A stretch of 64,000 nt of DNA from Bacteroidales bacterium (GTDB taxonomy: Bacteria; Bacteroidota; Bacteroidia; Bacteroidales; DTU049), in assembly GCA_026418905.1 (NCBI GenBank), contig JAOAAK010000003.1, positions 1 through 64,000 on the forward strand. Reading direction: 5' to 3'. Of this stretch, positions 60,599-64,000 are shown piece by piece; within the stretch, counting starts at the first letter, position 1, and the number at the start of each line of letters is the position of its first letter. The notes beneath the pieces were generated by a model. It saw nothing but the letters and a program-made list of their open reading frames with translations, searched no databases and had not been told where the DNA came from. Both the position numbers and the translations under genes were made by a program.

Positions 60599-62311
60599 AT
60601 GGAAAATTTTTATACAGACAATCCTTCTTTACGTTTTCATTTATACCATCCTTTGATGGAAAAAATCGTACGAATTAGGGAAAATGACTTTGAAGAAAAG
60701 GAACTTTATGAAGATGCTCCGTTGGATTTCGAAGACGCAATGGACGGTTACGAAAAAATATTAAGTATTATCGGTGAAATATCAGCTGAAATTATTGCAC
60801 CAAATGCCGAATCTGTCGATCATGAGGGAGCTAAAATCATTAATAATGAAGTACACTATGCTGAAGGAACCAAAAAAAACTACGATGCTTTGAAAAAAGC
60901 TGGACTTATTGGAATGACTCTTCCAAGAAAATACAAGGGATTAAACATTCCGATTCTTCCCTTTGTCATGTCAAACGAAATTATCGCGAGAGCTGATGCT
61001 AGCTTTAGTAACATATGGGGTTTGCAGGACTGTGCCGAAACTATACATGAATTTGCCTCCGATGAAATCAAAGAACAATATTTGCCCCTCTTTCCTCTTT
61101 ATGGATACACTGCAGCCATGGATCTCACCGAACCCGATGCTGGCAGCGACCTTCAATCTGTTCAACTCAAAGCCACCTATGATGAAAAAAGCAATACATG
61201 GTATTTGAATGGTGTTAAACGCTTTATTACCAACGGAGATGCAGATATTTCGCTTGTACTGGCAAGGTCAGAAGAAGGCACGAAAGATGGACGAGGTCTT
61301 TCATTGTTTTTATACGAAAGAAAACACAAAGCTGTAACGATTCGTAGATTGGAAAATAAGCTAGGTATTAAGGGTTCCCCTACGTGTGAATTAGTTTTTA
61401 GAAATGCTCCAGCAAAACTCATAGGAGAGAGAAAACTTGGACTCATAAAGTACGTAATGGCTCTGATGAATGCAGCTAGAATAGGTGTTTCAGCACAAGC
61501 AGTAGGTATTGCTGAGGCAGCTTTCCGTGAAGCATATAAATATGCTCATGAGCGTGAACAGTTTAATAAAGCTATTATCTATTTCCCTCCCGTGTACGAA
61601 ATGCTTGCCATGATGAAAGCCAAAATCGATGCGGGAAGAACTCTTCTTTACGAAACTACAAGATATGTGGATATTTATAAAGGACTTACACATCTTTCCA
61701 ATCATCGCAAGCTTGAGCCAGAGGAAAGAAATGAACTAAAATATTATCAGAAATATGCCGATGTATTTACACCTCTGACTAAGCTTTTTACTACCGAATA
61801 TGCTAATCAGATTACTTACGACGCAATTCAAGTCTTAGGGGGTTCCGGATATATGAAAGATTATCCCCTTGAACGATATTATCGCGACGCTAGAATCACC
61901 AACATTTATGAAGGCACATCTCAATTGCAGGTTGTTGCTGCCATTCGTGGCGTGCTTAACGGTACCTATCAGGCATGGATGGAAGAAAAATTTAAAGAAC
62001 CAATTTCACCTGAACTTGAACATCTACGGCAAATCCTGAAAAAAATGTATGATCAATACGTGAAAACTGTTCAAAAAATAAAAGATACTAACAACGACGA
62101 ACTTATTGATTTTCATGCTAGAAGGTTGGTCGAAATGGCTGGCCATATTATCATGGGACAACTTCTTTTAACGGATGCCAACAGAGAACCTTCATACCGT
62201 GAATCTGCTACAATATTCATCCACTTTGGGCGTAGTCAAAACATAGCTCTTTCTCATTATATCGGACACGTACTTGATACTACGCTAAGTCATTTCAAAG
62301 CTATTATCTGA
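60599..62311 (+). CDS. Acyl-CoA dehydrogenase (long form with C-terminal extension)
   Basis: A 570-residue FAD enzyme for the first step of beta-oxidation or a related alpha,beta-desaturation. FAD/substrate motifs are AAMDLTEPDAGSDLQSV, ITNGDADISLVLAR, NAARIGVSAQAVGIAEAAFREAYKYAHEREQF and VLGGSGYMKDYPLERYYRDARITNIYEGTSQLQ; the Glu in IYEGT is the usual catalytic base. Residues beyond ~450 form an extra helical domain found in the larger acyl-CoA dehydrogenases. It follows EtfA by 7 bases, forming the electron donor/acceptor set of one operon. The acyl length is not visible. Confidence 0.93.
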   Translation: MENFYTDNPSLRFHLYHPLMEKIVRIRENDFEEKELYEDAPLDFEDAMDGYEKILSIIGEISAEIIAPNAESVDHEGAKIINNEVHYAEGTKKNYDALKKAGLIGMTLPRKYKGLNIPILPFVMSNEIIARADASFSNIWGLQDCAETIHEFASDEIKEQYLPLFPLYGYTAAMDLTEPDAGSDLQSVQLKATYDEKSNTWYLNGVKRFITNGDADISLVLARSEEGTKDGRGLSLFLYERKHKAVTIRRLENKLGIKGSPTCELVFRNAPAKLIGERKLGLIKYVMALMNAARIGVSAQAVGIAEAAFREAYKYAHEREQFNKAIIYFPPVYEMLAMMKAKIDAGRTLLYETTRYVDIYKGLTHLSNHRKLEPEERNELKYYQKYADVFTPLTKLFTTEYANQITYDAIQVLGGSGYMKDYPLERYYRDARITNIYEGTSQLQVVAAIRGVLNGTYQAWMEEKFKEPISPELEHLRQILKKMYDQYVKTVQKIKDTNNDELIDFHARRLVEMAGHIIMGQLLLTDANREPSYRESATIFIHFGRSQNIALSHYIGHVLDTTLSHFKAII

Positions 62312-62315
62312 AGAT

Positions 62316-63254
62316 TTAACTGATTTGCTCACTATCTTTAATGTTTTGTAAGATTTTTAAATAATTGTTATATCGTTCAGGGTGAATTTTTCCCTCTTCT
62401 GTAGCTCTTCGGACAGCACAACCTGGTTCATGCCAATGCGTACAGTTGCTGAAAGAACATTTATTAATGTAAGGTTCAAATTCGCGATACCAATGTCCTA
62501 GTTCCCAGGGTTCAAAATTAACAACTCCAAATTCTTTAATTCCTGGTGTATCGATTACACGAGTTCCATCCTTTAAAAGATGCAATTGAGTAAAAGTTGT
62601 GGTATGTTTACCTTTAAGATATTTTCTAGAAATATCTGCAACCTTTAATCGAAGACTCGGCTCAAGTGCATTAATCAAAGTTGATTTCCCTACGCCACTA
62701 TTACCGGCAAGAAGAACGGTTTTCCCACAGATGTGTTCGTAGAACTTTTTTAATCCAAATCCCGTTGTAGCAGAAACAAGCACGTACGAATACCCAGCAA
62801 ATTTATGATAGATTTCGATATAAGGTTCTATGATTGAAGCATCGTTTTGATAAAGGTCATATTTATTAAACACCAGGATAGCTGGTATATGATAAGCTTC
62901 GGCAGTGATGAGAAAGCGATCGATAAATCCAGTAGATGTATATGGCATGAGTGGAGTAACAATTAGACATGCAAGATCAATGTTAGCAGCTATGACGTGA
63001 AGTATTTTTGATTCGTTGGTAGCTCGCCTAATGATGGCATTTTTTCTTTCTTCCACATGAAAAATTTTACCTATGCCCATTTCACTGCTCCATTCAAACT
63101 TAACTATATCCCCGACCGTGATAGGATTGGTTGAATAATGAAATTCAAGTTTTAATTTACCACGCAATACACACGGATATGTTTTGAAATTAGAAAGTAC
63201 ATAATAGTTTTTCCCCACACAATAAACGACAACACCTTCAAGCACTTCCGACAT
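62316..63254 (-). CDS. rsgA: Ribosome small-subunit GTPase RsgA
   Basis: A 312-residue circularly permuted GTPase that works in late 30S maturation. An OB-fold domain (~1-75) leads, followed by the permuted G motifs: FNKYD (G4) near 128, the P-loop AGNSGVGKST near 186 and DTPG (G3) near 235. The C-terminal zinc finger is CSFSNCTHWHEPGC. Minus-strand operon with the MazG-like gene (5 bases upstream) and dtd, an order I know from other Bacteroidota. Convergent with the acyl-CoA dehydrogenase gene, 4 bases apart. Confidence 0.95.
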   Translation of the reverse strand: MSEVLEGVVVYCVGKNYYVLSNFKTYPCVLRGKLKLEFHYSTNPITVGDIVKFEWSSEMGIGKIFHVEERKNAIIRRATNESKILHVIAANIDLACLIVTPLMPYTSTGFIDRFLITAEAYHIPAILVFNKYDLYQNDASIIEPYIEIYHKFAGYSYVLVSATTGFGLKKFYEHICGKTVLLAGNSGVGKSTLINALEPSLRLKVADISRKYLKGKHTTTFTQLHLLKDGTRVIDTPGIKEFGVVNFEPWELGHWYREFEPYINKCSFSNCTHWHEPGCAVRRATEEGKIHPERYNNYLKILQNIKDSEQIS

Positions 63255-63259
63255 ATGGT

Positions 63260-63589
63260 TTACTTCCTTAATTTTGAATTTGAATGATGCCTCGAATGAT
63301 CCCGTTGAGCTTTGTGTGAAATATGATTCATTAATTCATCCTCCAAATTTATCCCCATTTGATTAGCAAGGCATGTGATGACAAAAAAAATATCCATTAA
63401 TTCCTTCTTGATATCATCAGGATTTTCATTTGATTTGTATGATTGTTCACCATATTTTCGAGACACATGACGAGCAAATTCACCTACTTCTTCCATGAGA
63501 ATAAGTGTATTAGTTATTTCATTGAAATAACGTACTCCATGTTTTTTAATCCAATCGTCTACCTTTTTCTGCCACTCATTCAATGTCAT
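63260..63589 (-). CDS. MazG-like nucleotide pyrophosphohydrolase
   Basis: A 109-residue all-alpha NTP pyrophosphohydrolase. The metal site is carried by LMEEVGEFARHVSRKYGEQ and ...KKELMDIFFVITCLANQMG, matching ExxE and ExxD of the MazG fold. It may clean non-canonical or damaged NTPs; the actual substrate is unknown. Its start overlaps the dtd stop by 4 bases (ATGA), so they are translated together. Confidence 0.9.
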   Translation of the reverse strand: MTLNEWQKKVDDWIKKHGVRYFNEITNTLILMEEVGEFARHVSRKYGEQSYKSNENPDDIKKELMDIFFVITCLANQMGINLEDELMNHISHKAQRDHSRHHSNSKLRK

Positions 63590-64000
63590 AAATCCTTATT
63601 TTGGGTATCAATCATAATGGTCACGGGACCATCGTTGACAAGTTCAACTTGCATGTAAGCTCCGAAAACGCCCGTATGGATTTTTCCTGGACAAATTCTT
63701 TTCATTTCATTGATAAATAAATGAAAAAGTTTCTCGGCTAAAACTGGTTCCATAGCCCGAGCAAATGACGGACGATAACCTTTTTTTGTCATTGCATGAA
63801 GTGTGAACTGACTAATAAGCAATATTTCTCCATCCACATCTCGAACTGAAAGATTCATCTTACCATCACTATCAGCAAAGATTCTTAAACCAACTATTTT
63901 ATTTGCTAGCCAAGGAATGTCGTCAGAAGTGTCGCTTTGCTCAATTCCGAGAAAAACTAGCAAGCCTCTACTAATTTTCCCAACTTCTTTTCCATCAACC
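63586..64000 (-). CDS. dtd: D-aminoacyl-tRNA deacylase (5' end outside the window)
   Basis: The reading frame stays open to the right edge: the bases beyond 63963 encode VDGKEVGKISRGLLVFLG, the expected DTD N-terminal segment, so the true start is outside and the apparent start at 63963 is not real. It removes D-amino acids (and glycine on tRNA-Ala) from mischarged tRNA. Both family motifs are present: SQFTLHA (SQxT) and NDGPVTIMID (NxGPVT, C-terminal). About 138 of the usual ~150 residues are in view. It heads the rsgA operon. Confidence 0.93.
   Translation of the reverse strand, partial: VDGKEVGKISRGLLVFLGIEQSDTSDDIPWLANKIVGLRIFADSDGKMNLSVRDVDGEILLISQFTLHAMTKKGYRPSFARAMEPVLAEKLFHLFINEMKRICPGKIHTGVFGAYMQVELVNDGPVTIMIDTQNKDL

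Noticed and set aside
1-64000. CRISPR array, insertion sequence, prophage or defence island
   Set aside because: No regularly spaced repeats, transposase, integrase or phage structural gene was seen on either strand.

Overview
The window is an ordinary-looking but compact stretch of a Bacteroidota chromosome. The DNA is clearly A+T rich. The assignment rests on several independent marks: type IX secretion (T9SS) cargo with both C-terminal sorting-signal classes, a PorP/SprF-type outer-membrane protein, an ExbB / small membrane protein / ExbD / ExbD cluster, a TPR lipoprotein - DUF4292 - EnvC-like run, a long-form urocanase, fused RibBA, and promoters carrying the Bacteroidota -7 box TAnnTTTG in front of most transcription units. 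I cannot place it below phylum. I see no rRNA, CRISPR array, insertion sequence, phage or classical defence island. One tRNA, tRNA-Ser(GGA), is present.

Layout. 1-2 kb: two tandem paralogous SUMF1-domain exported proteins, the first cut by the window edge. 2-6 kb: a membrane-bound AraC-type regulator divergent from DNA polymerase I. 6-11.2 kb: a secreted M43 metalloprotease with a T9SS signal, a PLP-dependent decarboxylase (probably arginine decarboxylase) and a second T9SS cargo protein. 11.4-19.7 kb: a rightward housekeeping run (ribBA, rpsP, rimM, a TrmN6-like methyltransferase, dut, a sugar-nucleotide transferase, a TPR lipoprotein, DUF4292, an EnvC-like activator), then tRNA-Ser. 19.8-22.7 kb: ExbB/ExbD energising cluster and a hexapeptide acyltransferase. 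22.7-25.8 kb, leftward: a small HYC_CC_PP-like protein, a TonB-dependent receptor and a heavy-metal-associated protein, together a likely metal-handling operon. 25.8-30.6 kb: FKBP isomerase, a PstS-like lipoprotein overlapping urocanase, a 0.7-kb gene-free AT-rich gap and a small heat-shock protein. 30.9-39 kb, leftward: an M64 peptidase, a KdsC-like phosphatase with an N-terminal HTH-like region, DAHP synthase, an amino-acid permease, DUF3109 and a lamin-tail-domain protein. 39.1-47.9 kb, rightward: a sigma-54-type response regulator without a DNA-binding domain, RidA, Lgt, M49 and M28 peptidases, GpsA, an unknown lipoprotein and a TPR membrane protein. 47.8-52.8 kb, leftward: DUF58, thioredoxin and a large NtrY-like kinase. 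52.8-64 kb: a T9SS type-B cargo protein with PorP/SprF, FtsX, ManC, a membrane J-protein, an EtfB-EtfA-acyl-CoA dehydrogenase operon, then leftward rsgA, a MazG-like gene and dtd (cut by the right edge).

How it fits together. The genes suggest an organism that uses proteins and amino acids: several secreted or lipoprotein peptidases, an amino-acid permease, urocanase, a decarboxylase and an Etf/acyl-CoA dehydrogenase module. The ExbB/ExbD cluster could energise TonB receptors such as the one at 23-25 kb. The most unusual items are the very short predicted distances between -7 boxes and start codons, a three-copy 15-bp palindrome (RTGYYAAAWTRRCAT), the HTH-like extension on KdsC beside DAHP synthase, and the NtrY-like kinase with an HTH-less NtrC-family regulator. 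I found no clearly new multi-gene system, and most of the window is conserved core genome.
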